Positions 1 through 8,533 of a stretch of DNA of 64,000 nt are shown piece by piece. Numbering within the stretch: the first letter of the stretch is position 1; each line of letters begins with the position of its first letter. This DNA comes from CAVQCX01 sp963775335. Lineage in GTDB: Bacteria; Pseudomonadota; Gammaproteobacteria; Chromatiales; Chromatiaceae. The DNA lies in assembly GCA_963775335.1 (NCBI GenBank), contig CAVZIJ010000007.1, positions 70,006-134,005 on the forward strand, in the 5' to 3' direction. The position numbers and the translations under genes are program-made. Under the pieces are notes generated by a model. That model ran no database searches, was not told the DNA's origin, and saw only the letters and a list, made by a program, of their open reading frames with translations.

Positions 1-239
1 GCATCCTGAACGAGCGGGACGCTACTCTCTACGGCGCGGCCTACAGCCTGGTCCAGCAGGCCTACACGCTGTTCGGCGAAGGCGATTCGGCGGGGGCGCT
101 CGCCGCAGCCGTGCAGGCGGCCGACGCGCTGACCGCGATCGATACCCAGGCGGCGGCCGATGCCCGCCAACTCCTCGACCAAGCCATCAGGCAGCTCGAA
201 ATCTCGCTGCAGCCGACTGCCGACGCGCAAGCCAACTGA
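1..239 (+). CDS. C-terminal end of an unidentified helical protein (partial)
   Basis: An open frame entering from the left edge runs about 79 codons to a TGA at 237-239. It is rich in Ala, Gln, Asp and Leu with heptad-like spacing, so it looks alpha-helical, possibly TPR- or coiled-coil-like. The segment ILNERDATLYGAAYSLVQQA is typical of a helical repeat tail. No motif identifies a function. It lies 25 bp upstream of the large transglutaminase-like gene in the same direction, so the two may be co-transcribed. Confidence 0.55.
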   Translation, partial: ILNERDATLYGAAYSLVQQAYTLFGEGDSAGALAAAVQAADALTAIDTQAAADARQLLDQAIRQLEISLQPTADAQAN

Positions 240-264
240 CAGACAGCCTCCGGGAACCCGCACC

Positions 265-3255
265 ATGGAAAGGTCACAAAGCTCCTTGATCGGCATTCTC
301 ATCCGGGCCCGGGCGTTCATGCGGGCCACCGCCACGGTCGTGGCGCTCTCCTTCACCATGCTGGTGCTTGCCCCGAGTGCGGCCGCCGCCCGCCAGGCGC
401 TCGCTGCGCCGGTCGCCGACGTGCCTCAGCTGGACAATGCGCAGGCCCAGCTCGCGCGGACCGTCCTGCGCATCAGGCGCCTGCTCGACAGCGCCCGGCC
501 GGGCCAAGCCAAGAGCCAACAGGGCGAGCTGGCGAGCCTCGCCGCACAGCTGCGAAACCTCGACAAGACCCTCAGCGACAAGCTTACCGAGACCGGCGAG
601 CGGCTGAAGAAGAAAGGCCTGCCGGAGAAGATCCTGGCCCGCCAGACCGCGCTGGTCCAGATCTACCGGCAACGGCTCGACACCCTCGAGGCCCAGCTGG
701 ATGCCATCCGGGCCGCCGGCAGCGAGGACGAGCTGACCCGTCGCATCGCCCAGGCCCGAGCCGGGCTCGATGCCCTCAAGCTCCAACGCGCCCGTCAGCC
801 CTTCGACCCCAAGCATCTGCCCAACATCAGTCACGGACCCGAAGGGGTGCCGCCGCCGCGGAGCCAGGCTTGGCAGTTTGAGACCGCAGGGCTCGGCGAC
901 AACCCGCGCATACAGCTGGCCGCCCTGGGAGATTTCCGCTTCGACCAGCTGCCCGGAGCGAGCGACCCGGCGTATCTGGCCGAGACCCCCGAGGTGGTGC
1001 TCAACGACGCCATACGCGCCAAGGCCGCGGAACTGGACTACGATGCCTTGAAGATATACCGCTGGGTGCGCAACAACGTCGAGTGGATCCCCAGCTGGGG
1101 CGCCCTACAGCAGGCGGACATTACCCTATCGAGTCGGCGCGGCAACGCCATGGACATCGCCAGCCTCACCATCGCACTACTGCGCGCCTCGGGCATCCCG
1201 GCCCGCTATGTGCACGGGACCGTGGAGGTGCCGGAGGCGCAGTTTCGCAATTGGGCCGGAGGCTTCAAGGACATCACCGCCGCCGCCAACTTCGCCGCTT
1301 CGGGGGGCATACCGACGGGGACCGAGCTCGACGGCGGGCAGATCACCGGCGTGCGGATGGAGCACGTCTGGGTCGAGGCCGCCATCGATTTCCACCCCTC
1401 CCAAGGGGCGGTCAACCGCTCGGCCGACAGCTGGATCGCGCTCGATCCCAGCTACAAGCAATACGACTACCTCCAAGGCCTGGACGTGGTCTCGATCGCC
1501 GGGATCGACCCCCAGAAGCTCGCCGATCAGTTCGCCGCCAGCGGCACCGTCAACGAGACCGAAGGCTGGGTCAGCGGCCTGGACCCGACAATCCTGGAGA
1601 ACGCCCAAACCCAGGCCCAGCAGGCCCTGGAGACCTACATCAGCGACAACCTGCCCAATCCCACCGTGGGTGATGTGATCGGTGGCCGCAAGACCATCAT
1701 CCAGGACGCCCCGGTACTGCCGGCCGGACTGCCCTACCGGCCCCTGGTGGTCGGCGCCCGCTATGCCAGCCTCCCCAATGCCCTGCGCCACCGCCTGGAG
1801 ATCGGCTTCGGTACCGGCAGCAGCGCCATGCCCGATGAGCCGGTGGTGCTCGATTGGAGCCGGGTCAACAACCACAAGCTCACCCTGTCTTTCAGGGCCG
1901 CCACGAGTGCGGACGAGCAGGCGCTGCAGTCTTTGCTGCCCGATGGCCAGATCACCGATGCGAGCCAACTGCCCCAGAGCATTCCCGCCTACCTGGTCCA
2001 GGTGGTACCCGAGCTTCGACTCGACGGCAAGCTCGTCAAGAGTGGCGCGCCCATGGCGCTGGGCGAGGATCTCAATCTCAACTACACGCTGATCGATCCG
2101 ACCCGCGGGAGCGTTCGATTCAACTCCCCGGTGGTGGCGGGGTCGTATCTGAGCATCGGTACCGCCGGAGGGGCGATCTCTCCGGCGGTGCTCGATGCAC
2201 TCAAGGCGCGCGTAAAGGCTACAAAGAGCACGTTGGAGAGTCAGAATCCGGATCTGATCGGGGCGCTTACACGGGAGGATATGCTTGGTGATCTCTTCTA
2301 CGCGGGCAGCCTTGGATATTTCGCCGAATATGCCGGACTCGCTTACCTGGCTGGGCTCGGCCAGGGACTGCACCACGAGCTGGCGCCCTCGATCGGCACG
2401 TATGGTTATGTGCCAAGCGTCGATTACTTCTTCGGGTTTCCATTGGAAATCAGCCCGGGAGGGATCGAGATGGACATGGACCAAGTCGCTCGCTTTAACG
2501 GAGGCGACGGTTACACGCCAGACGTGAGGAAGGCGTTCAACATCGAGACTGGTGTTCTTGCATCCGCGTTGGAGCATACGATTCCCGAGCAGATGTTCGT
2601 GACGGCCGATAATCCCGGTGAGGCCATCTCGGCGGTCAAAGCCGTGGGCAAAGCCACAACGCTGGGACAGCGGATTTATGAGATTACCGCGGACAATCAA
2701 GCCGAAACTCTGCCCAACATTCGCCACGACAGCGGAACCATGGCAGAAATCCGATCGGCGCTCAACGTAGGTATGGACGTGATAACGCATGCCGACTCTG
2801 TCTCTGTTCCCGGTTGGAGCGGGTCTGGTTATATTATTCTCGATCCTCTTACCGGAGATGGTGCTTACAAGATCTCCAATGGAGAGAACGGAGGGTTTTA
2901 TTTTGCCGGAGTATTATTGGGGGCCGCGTTCTTGCTATTAACGATGGCTTTCACTGCCGCATGGTTCATTGACCCAATCGTTAATGTGGTCGTTGTAGCC
3001 GGCATGCTATCGATAGTCACTTTTGTATCGATAATGGTGACGCTCGAACAAGTGCTAGATCCGAATCAAAAACTCGCTAACCAGTGTTTTGCGGCAGGAT
3101 TTTTTACGAGTGCAGGATGGCTTTTAAATAGGGTATCTGGGTACATCCCAGACAATCTTGTAAAAGTGCTTGAACAAGCGTTTGGGGTTCCTATTTTTAG
3201 TTATTGGATAGTTGTAGGATTCAAAGAATGTGTCGCAAATGAAACAAAAAAATGA
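265..3255 (+). CDS. Transglutaminase-like secreted protein with variable membrane-spanning C-terminus (candidate polymorphic toxin)
   Basis: I start at ATG 265; a second ATG at 319 begins the hydrophobic signal-like stretch ending in PSAAAA. The protein has about 996 residues: signal segment, a long coiled-coil-like region, then a transglutaminase-like core (YRWVRNNVEWIPSWG, ALLRASGIPARYVHG, EHVWVEA, WIALDPSYK). The His and Asp of the usual triad are present, but the position normally held by the catalytic Cys reads GNAMD. Near 2820-2900 the motif GYIILDP-TG-GAYKIS-NG precedes an AT-rich C-terminus with at least two or three predicted membrane segments. That switch in composition, and the overlapping small membrane gene at 3239, resemble polymorphic toxins with exchangeable tips. 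Toxicity is inference; the transglutaminase-like fold is well supported. Confidence 0.72.
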   Translation: MERSQSSLIGILIRARAFMRATATVVALSFTMLVLAPSAAAARQALAAPVADVPQLDNAQAQLARTVLRIRRLLDSARPGQAKSQQGELASLAAQLRNLDKTLSDKLTETGERLKKKGLPEKILARQTALVQIYRQRLDTLEAQLDAIRAAGSEDELTRRIAQARAGLDALKLQRARQPFDPKHLPNISHGPEGVPPPRSQAWQFETAGLGDNPRIQLAALGDFRFDQLPGASDPAYLAETPEVVLNDAIRAKAAELDYDALKIYRWVRNNVEWIPSWGALQQADITLSSRRGNAMDIASLTIALLRASGIPARYVHGTVEVPEAQFRNWAGGFKDITAAANFAASGGIPTGTELDGGQITGVRMEHVWVEAAIDFHPSQGAVNRSADSWIALDPSYKQYDYLQGLDVVSIAGIDPQKLADQFAASGTVNETEGWVSGLDPTILENAQTQAQQALETYISDNLPNPTVGDVIGGRKTIIQDAPVLPAGLPYRPLVVGARYASLPNALRHRLEIGFGTGSSAMPDEPVVLDWSRVNNHKLTLSFRAATSADEQALQSLLPDGQITDASQLPQSIPAYLVQVVPELRLDGKLVKSGAPMALGEDLNLNYTLIDPTRGSVRFNSPVVAGSYLSIGTAGGAISPAVLDALKARVKATKSTLESQNPDLIGALTREDMLGDLFYAGSLGYFAEYAGLAYLAGLGQGLHHELAPSIGTYGYVPSVDYFFGFPLEISPGGIEMDMDQVARFNGGDGYTPDVRKAFNIETGVLASALEHTIPEQMFVTADNPGEAISAVKAVGKATTLGQRIYEITADNQAETLPNIRHDSGTMAEIRSALNVGMDVITHADSVSVPGWSGSGYIILDPLTGDGAYKISNGENGGFYFAGVLLGAAFLLLTMAFTAAWFIDPIVNVVVVAGMLSIVTFVSIMVTLEQVLDPNQKLANQCFAAGFFTSAGWLLNRVSGYIPDNLVKVLEQAFGVPIFSYWIVVGFKECVANETKK

Positions 3256-3646
3256 AAATATATTCCGGAAAAAAGCCGCCAACATGAACATTAATATAGA
3301 TAAGATAGTATATTTTTGTGCGATCATAATTTCGATCGCAGTGGTAGCCCTTGTTCCAGATGAGCTGGTCTCAAGACACGAGAAGCTGCTCTTCGTTGTT
3401 CTCGCATATCTCGCATACTCAATGGTTCAAGGAATTCTTAAGGTCAGAATGGGGGAAAGTCCGATAAGTCAATTCTTATGGTTTGCGTTTAAGATAATTT
3501 TAGCTATCGGAATATTACTAATCAACACCCTGTTTAGAAATTCATTTGCAGCGTTTTTTCTATCCTATTTGTTGCTGCTTGTAATCGCTTTCGGTTGGTG
3601 GTTATGGGGGCGCATTGTAGCTCTTCTGCCGCCAGAGCGTAGTTAG
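3239..3646 (+). CDS. Small membrane protein, candidate immunity protein 1
   Basis: ATG 3239 overlaps the end of the upstream gene by 17 bp, suggesting translational coupling; ATG 3284 is an alternative start. The product is about 135 residues with four predicted hydrophobic segments and ends in ALLPPERS. It is much more AT-rich than the surrounding DNA. Its last membrane segment (AFFLSYLLLLVIA followed by WWL) recurs almost exactly in the protein encoded at 8533-8994, so the two are paralogues. Position directly behind a variable, membrane-spanning C-terminus is what one expects of an immunity protein to a membrane-acting toxin. No known family was recognised, so the role is inferred from context. 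Confidence 0.6.
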   Translation: MKQKNENIFRKKAANMNINIDKIVYFCAIIISIAVVALVPDELVSRHEKLLFVVLAYLAYSMVQGILKVRMGESPISQFLWFAFKIILAIGILLINTLFRNSFAAFFLSYLLLLVIAFGWWLWGRIVALLPPERS

Positions 3647-3739
3647 TGTCTGAGCGGCATCCATTTTGAGCTGAGTTTTCATGGACTTGCCGCTACACGT
3701 AGAATCGAGTTTTTGAAATGGACCATCAAAGGTCTCACG

Positions 3740-5530
3740 GGGGATGTGTAACTTCTCAATAACCAACGGCAACTATATCAATCAGCTATCGACATGAGTT
3801 AATGTTCTGAGAGAGGACTCCGAGCGCTTTGAGGGTGGCATGAAATGCCGAGCGATCATCAACTGCCAAATATCCCGGATGCTCAGCGTAGCGAGTTGGT
3901 GGAGCAGTTGTTGGCGCAGATCGAGCGTCTTGTGCAGGAGAACCTCAGGCAGGCCGAGTTGGTGCAGCAGTTGCGTGATGAAGTGGCCGTGCTCAAGGGG
4001 CAGAAGGCGAAGCCGAAGTTCAAGGCGAGCGGAATGGAGAAAGGGACCGATCCAGAATCCGGTGAGGAAGCGCATGGTGACGACAAGAGCCAGGGCGATC
4101 GGCAAGGTGAGCCGAAAGAGCGCAAGCGCCCCGGCTCGGCCAAGCGCCGCAAGACCCAGCAATTGGAGATTCATGAGACGGTGGAGCTCAGACCCTCGAT
4201 CGAGCCCCCGGGCGGGTCGCGCTTCAAGGGATATCGAGATTTTGTCGTCCAGGACCTGAGGATTGAGGCTCACAATACCCGCTATCGCCTGGAGGTCTGG
4301 CAGACGCCGGACGGGAAGTGGCTGAGCGGAGAGCTTCCGGCGTGCCTCAATGGCAAACACTTCGGCGCGTCGCTACGCCGCTACGTGCTCTATCAACACC
4401 ACCACTGCCAGGTCACCCAGCCGCTGCTGCGTGAGCAGCTCAATGAGTTTGGCATCGACATTTCCGCGGGGCAGATCGATGCCCTGCTGAGCGAGCGTAA
4501 CGAGGTGTTTTTCGCCGAGAAGGACCAGTTGCTGGTAACCGGTCTGCAAGTCAGCCCCTTCATCAGCGTGGACGACTCCGGCGCACGCCATCGGGGCAAG
4601 AACGGCTACGTCACGCAGATCGGCAACGACTGGTTTGCGTGGTTTTCGAGCACCTACAGCAAGAGCCGCATCAACTTTCTGCAGCTGCTGCACGCCGGGG
4701 ACATCACCTACCATCTCAATGAGCACGCCTTGGAGTACCTCACTGAGGAAGGATTGCCCCAACAACCGCGGCGTCGATTGCTCAGCGATACGAGCGGGCC
4801 GATCACCGGGGCCGAGAGCTGGAGCCAGCACCTCGACGCGTTGGGAATCGACAGCGAGCGCCATCGGCGCATCGCCACCGAAGGGGCCTTGCTGGGTGGG
4901 CTGATCGAAAAGGGCTTCTCGCTCGAGCTGGTGATCCTCAGCGATGGGGCCGGTCAGTTTGCCATCCTGCTGCACGCCTTGTGCTGGGTGCACGCCGAGC
5001 GCCTCGTGCACAAGCTGATCCCACTCAACGACACCCATCGCCTGGACCAGGAGCGGGTCCGAGACCAGATCTGGACGCTGTATGCCGATCTCAAGGCCTA
5101 TCGGCGCCATCCCGATCCGGCGTTGGTGCCCGACCTGGAGGCACGCTTCGACGCCCTCTTCACGCAGCGCACGTCCTTTGAGACGCTCAACCAGACGCTC
5201 AAGCGGTTGCATGGGCACAGGGCCAAGCTGCTGCTGGTGCTGAGCCGCCCGGACATCCCGCTGCATACCAACAACAGCGAGGGCGATATTCGGGTGTACG
5301 TCAAATGGCGCAAGATCAGCGGTGGAACGCGCAGTGATCTGGGAAAGCGCTGTCGAGACAGCCTGGCCAGCCTCAACAAAACCTGCCGCAAGCTCGGCGT
5401 GTCGTTTTGGGACTATCTTGCCGATCGGATCGAACGATGCGGCTCAATTCCTCCATTAGCCGATATCATTCGCGACCGGGCAGCCGCTGTGTCTGCTAGG
5501 CCGTGACTTATTGAGAAGTTACGGGGATGT
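3740..5530 (+). mobile_element. IS66-type insertion sequence, intact ends and target duplication
   Basis: The element proper spans 3748-5522 (1775 bp). It begins GTAACTTCTCAATAA and ends with the exact reverse complement at 5508-5522, giving a perfect 15-bp terminal inverted repeat. It is flanked on both sides by GGGGATGT (3740-3747 and 5523-5530), an 8-bp target duplication. Ends starting GTAA and 8-bp duplications are characteristic of the IS66 family. Only one transposase gene is present, with no TnpA/TnpB accessory genes, as in single-gene subgroups of IS66. Perfect ends and duplication indicate a recent insertion. Confidence 0.93.
3845..5506 (+). CDS. IS66 family transposase
   Basis: A 553-residue DDE transposase inside the IS66-type element. 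The N-terminus is a leucine/glutamine-rich coiled coil (residues ~15-60), followed by a charged linker. The catalytic core has candidate acidic residues in SVDDSGARHRGK, ILSDGAGQF and the family-typical HTNNSEGDIR near the C-terminus, the last corresponding to the conserved NN-E-R segment of IS66 TnpC. The length matches the family and no frameshift is seen. ATG 3845 was chosen; an ATG at 3839 is in another frame. Expression is presumably from within the element, and the gene lies wholly between the terminal repeats. Confidence 0.93.
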   Translation: MPSDHQLPNIPDAQRSELVEQLLAQIERLVQENLRQAELVQQLRDEVAVLKGQKAKPKFKASGMEKGTDPESGEEAHGDDKSQGDRQGEPKERKRPGSAKRRKTQQLEIHETVELRPSIEPPGGSRFKGYRDFVVQDLRIEAHNTRYRLEVWQTPDGKWLSGELPACLNGKHFGASLRRYVLYQHHHCQVTQPLLREQLNEFGIDISAGQIDALLSERNEVFFAEKDQLLVTGLQVSPFISVDDSGARHRGKNGYVTQIGNDWFAWFSSTYSKSRINFLQLLHAGDITYHLNEHALEYLTEEGLPQQPRRRLLSDTSGPITGAESWSQHLDALGIDSERHRRIATEGALLGGLIEKGFSLELVILSDGAGQFAILLHALCWVHAERLVHKLIPLNDTHRLDQERVRDQIWTLYADLKAYRRHPDPALVPDLEARFDALFTQRTSFETLNQTLKRLHGHRAKLLLVLSRPDIPLHTNNSEGDIRVYVKWRKISGGTRSDLGKRCRDSLASLNKTCRKLGVSFWDYLADRIERCGSIPPLADIIRDRAAAVSARP

Positions 5531-5620
5531 ATCTTAACGTATTGATTATGCTGGTATTTTATTGTATCGTAGCGTTTGTTCCCGAGAGCCGATTCCCGAA
5601 TAATTGCAGGAACTCGCTCT

Positions 5621-7084
5621 ATGCGCCACACACAATGCCCACAGCTGGTGCTGGGCCAGACCCCCTTCGAAGACATCGAGATCGAGTGGGACTCGCGCGA
5701 CGATATTCCAAAGATTCTCGCGGGGCTCAAGCATGTGCAGCAAGATGAGGAGCGTCGCGAAGCCATCCTGTGGCTGATCGCCCGCGACTTCGCCCAGACC
5801 GCAGCACTGGATAACGGGGCACCGGGCATGGACCTGTGGCAGGTGTTCGTGCTCGGGGCGTTTCGTCTGGGTCTGCACTGCGACTATGATCGCCTGAGCG
5901 AGTTGGCCAATCATCACGATACACTGCGCCAGATGCTGGGCCACGGGCCTTTCGATAGCGACCAGCGCTACCGGGTGCGCACCCTCGGGGAGAACCTCTC
6001 GCGGCTCCAGCCCGATACGCTGCAAATGATCAACTGGGTGATCGTCGGTGCCGCCCACGAGCAGCTGGGTGTCGGCGAAGAGACGCTCTTGCATGGACGT
6101 TGCGACTCGGCGGTGGTCAAGACCGACGTGCACTATCCGACCGATGCCAACCTGCTGGTCGATGCGATCCGCAAGATCCTGTACATCGGCGGGCGCGCCG
6201 CCGCTGAGCATCCGGCGCTCACGGGCTGGCGCGAGCACCACGCCAACTTCCTCAAGTTCAGACGCCTCTACCATCATGCGATCAAGCTCAAGCGATCGAG
6301 CTCGAGCGATGGGGCCAAGAAGCAGGCCAAGGAGCAAGCGATTAGCGAGGCCTATCTGAGCCTGCTCACCTTGGCCGAGCAGCATATCGGCCTGGCTGAG
6401 GCCTCGCTGGAGGCCATCGGGGCGTACGATCTGATCGCGGCGCACCAGATCGAGTTCTTCGTCGAGCATGCCAAGCGCCAGGTCGAGCAGATCCGTGCGC
6501 GCGTGATCCGCGGTGAGACCGTCCCCCACCACGAGAAGGTCTTCTCATTGTTCGAGCCGCACACCGAATGGATCGTCAAGGGCAAAGCCGGTGTGCCGGT
6601 GGAGCTGGGTGTGCGCACCGCCATTGTGGAAGATCAGTTCGGGTGTATCCTCAACTATCAGGTCATGCATGGGCTGACCGATGAGAAGATCACCGTCGAG
6701 CTCACCGAGCAGACCCGGGTCCTGTTTGCGAACCTGCGCACCCTCAGCTTCGACAAAGGTTTCTACAGCCCCGACAACCGCGACCGGCTCGATAAGCTGC
6801 TCGATCACGTCACCCTGCCGAAAAAGGGGCGGCTGAGTCAGGCCGACCAGGAGCGCGAGTCCAGTGAAGCGTTCGTCAACGCCCGCCAACAGCATCCGGC
6901 GGTCGAGTCGGCGATTCACGCCTTGCAAGTGCACGGCCTGGATCGCTGCCGCGACCGTGGCATTGAAGGATTCGACCGCTACATCGCCTGGGGTGTGGTC
7001 GGGTTCAACCTGCACAAGCTCGGTGCCATGGTCTTGGAGCGCGAGCGGCGCAAGCAGCAGCGAGCGCGTTCGCTCGCCGCCTGA
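5621..7084 (+). CDS. ISNCY-type transposase
   Basis: About 487 residues from ATG 5621, which has an AGGA-like ribosome site at 5608-5612; an upstream in-frame start at 5576 adds 15 unlikely residues. The signature KVFSLFEPHTEWIVKGKAG in the centre, followed by LSFDKGFYSPDNRD, is typical of transposases filed under ISNCY/ISDol1-like groups. The C-terminus ends in an Arg-rich RRKQQRARS tail. It starts about 90 bp to the right of the IS66 target duplication, so the two elements are nested or adjacent. I could not identify terminal inverted repeats, so the boundaries of this element are unknown. Confidence 0.85.
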   Translation: MRHTQCPQLVLGQTPFEDIEIEWDSRDDIPKILAGLKHVQQDEERREAILWLIARDFAQTAALDNGAPGMDLWQVFVLGAFRLGLHCDYDRLSELANHHDTLRQMLGHGPFDSDQRYRVRTLGENLSRLQPDTLQMINWVIVGAAHEQLGVGEETLLHGRCDSAVVKTDVHYPTDANLLVDAIRKILYIGGRAAAEHPALTGWREHHANFLKFRRLYHHAIKLKRSSSSDGAKKQAKEQAISEAYLSLLTLAEQHIGLAEASLEAIGAYDLIAAHQIEFFVEHAKRQVEQIRARVIRGETVPHHEKVFSLFEPHTEWIVKGKAGVPVELGVRTAIVEDQFGCILNYQVMHGLTDEKITVELTEQTRVLFANLRTLSFDKGFYSPDNRDRLDKLLDHVTLPKKGRLSQADQERESSEAFVNARQQHPAVESAIHALQVHGLDRCRDRGIEGFDRYIAWGVVGFNLHKLGAMVLERERRKQQRARSLAA

Positions 7085-7298
7085 GCCCCAGAACGCGCCT
7101 GTCAGATCGATGGCCAAGGGCCAGGGGAGCGTTTGGCGGGCGTTACGGAAGACTGGATATATATACAGTGACTGCGCCGCCGCATCCCTCCTCAATACCC
7201 CTTCTTCTGCTCTGTCGCGCGGAGATGCAGCTCTATACCCATTGCGCTCCGATGGGATTGCTTCAGGATTACGGGGTTTCCGCGCGGACACTAGTTAG

Positions 7299-7409
7299 AT
7301 GAAAGACGTATTTCAGAATATCATTCACCCGGCCTGCCAAAATTGTTCTGCGCCACTGCCGTTCAAGGTTAATTGGGAGCCAATTATATGCGAGTCCTGC
7401 AAGAACTAA
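7299..7409 (+). CDS. 36-residue zinc-ribbon-like micropeptide
   Basis: ATG at 7299 opens a 36-codon frame ending at TAA 7407-7409. It has two CxxC knuckles (Cys13/Cys16 and Cys31/Cys34) separated by 14 residues, as in minimal zinc ribbons. The DNA is AT-rich relative to the core genome and belongs compositionally with the toxin/immunity island. There is no convincing Shine-Dalgarno sequence. It could be a remnant of a longer protein truncated by the preceding IS insertion, so it is offered as a candidate only. Confidence 0.35.
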   Translation: MKDVFQNIIHPACQNCSAPLPFKVNWEPIICESCKN

Positions 7410-7433
7410 ATAATAGACGACGAGAATCACAAT

Positions 7434-7526
7434 ATGAAATATTTCATTCTTGCAATTTGTTTTCCGCCTTTTGGGAGTATATTCGTAAGCGTAAGCTATC
7501 TGGTGTGGTATTTGTTGTATTCTTAA
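7434..7526 (+). CDS. 30-residue hydrophobic peptide (candidate small membrane protein)
   Basis: ATG 7434 starts a 30-codon frame (MKYFILAICFPPFGSIFV and onward) ending at TAA 7524-7526. It begins 24 bp after the zinc-ribbon micropeptide and is almost entirely hydrophobic, one or two membrane passes. A weak purine-rich site (GACGACGAGAA) precedes it. A longer overlapping frame at 7373-7570 is possible but lacks convincing features. It may be part of a decayed immunity-type gene or a genuine small membrane protein; the function is unknown. Confidence 0.3.
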   Translation: MKYFILAICFPPFGSIFVSVSYLVWYLLYS

Positions 7527-7756
7527 TGCTTATGCTTATAAAAGCAAAGTTCAAGGTATATGAGAACTAAGCCACAGCAAGTCTGTCAGATTGATACCAG
7601 AGTTGCCGTAGACAATCAGTGACAAAGTTCGTTCCGTAGATAGCGGGTGATTGAGATTCATTACCAGCAATTTACCGTCGCCGAAGCGCTATTGTCTGAG
7701 AGAGGGACGATCGGCAGGGAGAACGTTTGCGGAATCCAGAAAATCGCCGAAAGCCC

Positions 7757-7855
7757 ATGTCCAGGTTTCTGAGACACGCCCTCGCGATCCTGCTGCTCCC
7801 GGCAAAGGTGGTTATCGCCGTGCCATACGGTCTGTTGACGGGGTTGGTCGGCGTT
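7757..7855 (+). pseudogene. N-terminal fragment, possibly of an isoprenylcysteine methyltransferase-family gene
   Basis: The frame MSRFLRHALAILLLPAK, continuing with a second hydrophobic segment, reads like the beginning of a small membrane methyltransferase (ICMT/PEMT type). It stops making sense where the IS200/IS605-type element begins near 7860. A C-terminal piece of exactly such a methyltransferase lies at 9711-9989 in the same direction. The two could be halves of one gene separated by about 1.85 kb of inserted and rearranged DNA. The N-terminal assignment is tentative because the stretch is short. Confidence 0.35.
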
Positions 7856-7869
7856 GATTGTCCCCCCGT

Positions 7870-8471
7870 GGGAGGGTTCAAACCCCCAGCTTCAGCTGGC
7901 AGCTTACAGCCTCCCTGTGTAGGGTAGGAAGGATGAGCGAATATCGGCGCGGCACGCATTCGATCTTTCGGCTGCACGTGCACTTGGTGTGGTGCACGAA
8001 GTACCGTAAGGAAGTGCTGAAGGGAGACGTAGGTCATCGGCTGAAGGAATTAGCCCGGCAGATGTGCTCAGATTTGGGGGTGGAGGTTCTCTCTGGGGTT
8101 GTGGCAAAGGCCCATGTGCACATGCTGGTGTCGATCCCGCCGCAGGTCTCAGTCAGTAAGCTGGTGCAGAAGATCAAACGGAAGAGCTCATACAAGCGGC
8201 AGCGAGAGGTTGCAGTGCTACACAAGCAGTACTGGGGTCAGAGGATGTGGGCGCCAAGCTACTTTACCTGTAGCACGGGCAACGTGACCGATCAGATGAT
8301 CGAAGCCTACATCGAGGGTCATACGGAGACAGAGGACCGGTTTCAAGTTGTAGAGGCGGACGACTTCGAGTCGGGCTGACCCGCCTTCAGTCGGGTGGCT
8401 TGAAGCCGGCTTTAGCCGGAATAGACACTTCCAGTGCCCCAACTCAAGCCACCGGCTTCAGCCGGTGGTCA
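7870..8471 (+). mobile_element. IS200/IS605-type element with end hairpins
   Basis: A Y1 transposase gene is flanked by subterminal hairpins with TTCA loops: CCAGC-TTCA-GCTGG at 7886-7899 on the left and CCACCGGC-TTCA-GCCGGTGG at 8449-8468 on the right. An extra imperfect hairpin (CCGGC-TTTA-GCCGG) lies at 8406-8419. Such hairpins are recognised by the transposase as single-stranded DNA in this family, and the element makes no target duplication. Boundaries are approximate. To the right it abuts the tail of an orphan toxin-like frame. Confidence 0.8.
7933..8379 (+). CDS. tnpA: IS200/IS605 family transposase TnpA (Y1 HUH)
   Basis: 148 residues from ATG 7933, preceded by GGAAGG 4-5 bp upstream. 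Family hallmarks are visible: HLVWCTKYRKEVL at the N-terminus, the HUH motif HVHMLVSIPP (His-hydrophobic-His) and the catalytic-tyrosine helix near IEAYIEGHTE at the C-terminus. The length is normal for the family and no frameshift is seen. It catalyses single-strand excision and insertion of its element. An accessory TnpB is absent. Confidence 0.92.
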   Translation: MSEYRRGTHSIFRLHVHLVWCTKYRKEVLKGDVGHRLKELARQMCSDLGVEVLSGVVAKAHVHMLVSIPPQVSVSKLVQKIKRKSSYKRQREVAVLHKQYWGQRMWAPSYFTCSTGNVTDQMIEAYIEGHTETEDRFQVVEADDFESG

Positions 8472-8473
8472 GG

Positions 8474-8533
8474 TTGACTGGTTACTGGATTACTGTTGGT
8501 TTCAAGGAATGTGTCGCCCAAGGGAAAGAATAG
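8474..8533 (+). pseudogene. Orphan C-terminal tail of a second toxin-like protein
   Basis: The frame GYWITVGFKECVAQGKE ends at TAG 8531-8533. It matches the C-terminal end of the large protein at 265-3255 (YWIVVGFKECVANETKK) nearly residue for residue, and at DNA level the two segments are similar. Everything upstream is lost at the IS200/IS605 end. It is directly followed by the second immunity-like gene with an overlapping TAG/GTG junction, the same arrangement as the first copy. This is therefore a remnant of a duplicated toxin-tip/immunity cassette. Confidence 0.75.

Noticed and set aside
1177..2790. A 537-codon open frame antisense to the transglutaminase-like gene
   Set aside because: Shadow of the plus-strand gene; composition and lack of domains argue against it.
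7085..7298. Right end of the ISNCY-type element
   Set aside because: I looked for an inverted repeat matching 5531-5620 and found none I trust, so the element's limits are left open.
7933..8379. REP-associated transposase (RAYT)
   Set aside because: Its short length, HVHML motif and end hairpins with TTCA loops fit classical IS200/IS605 TnpA instead.
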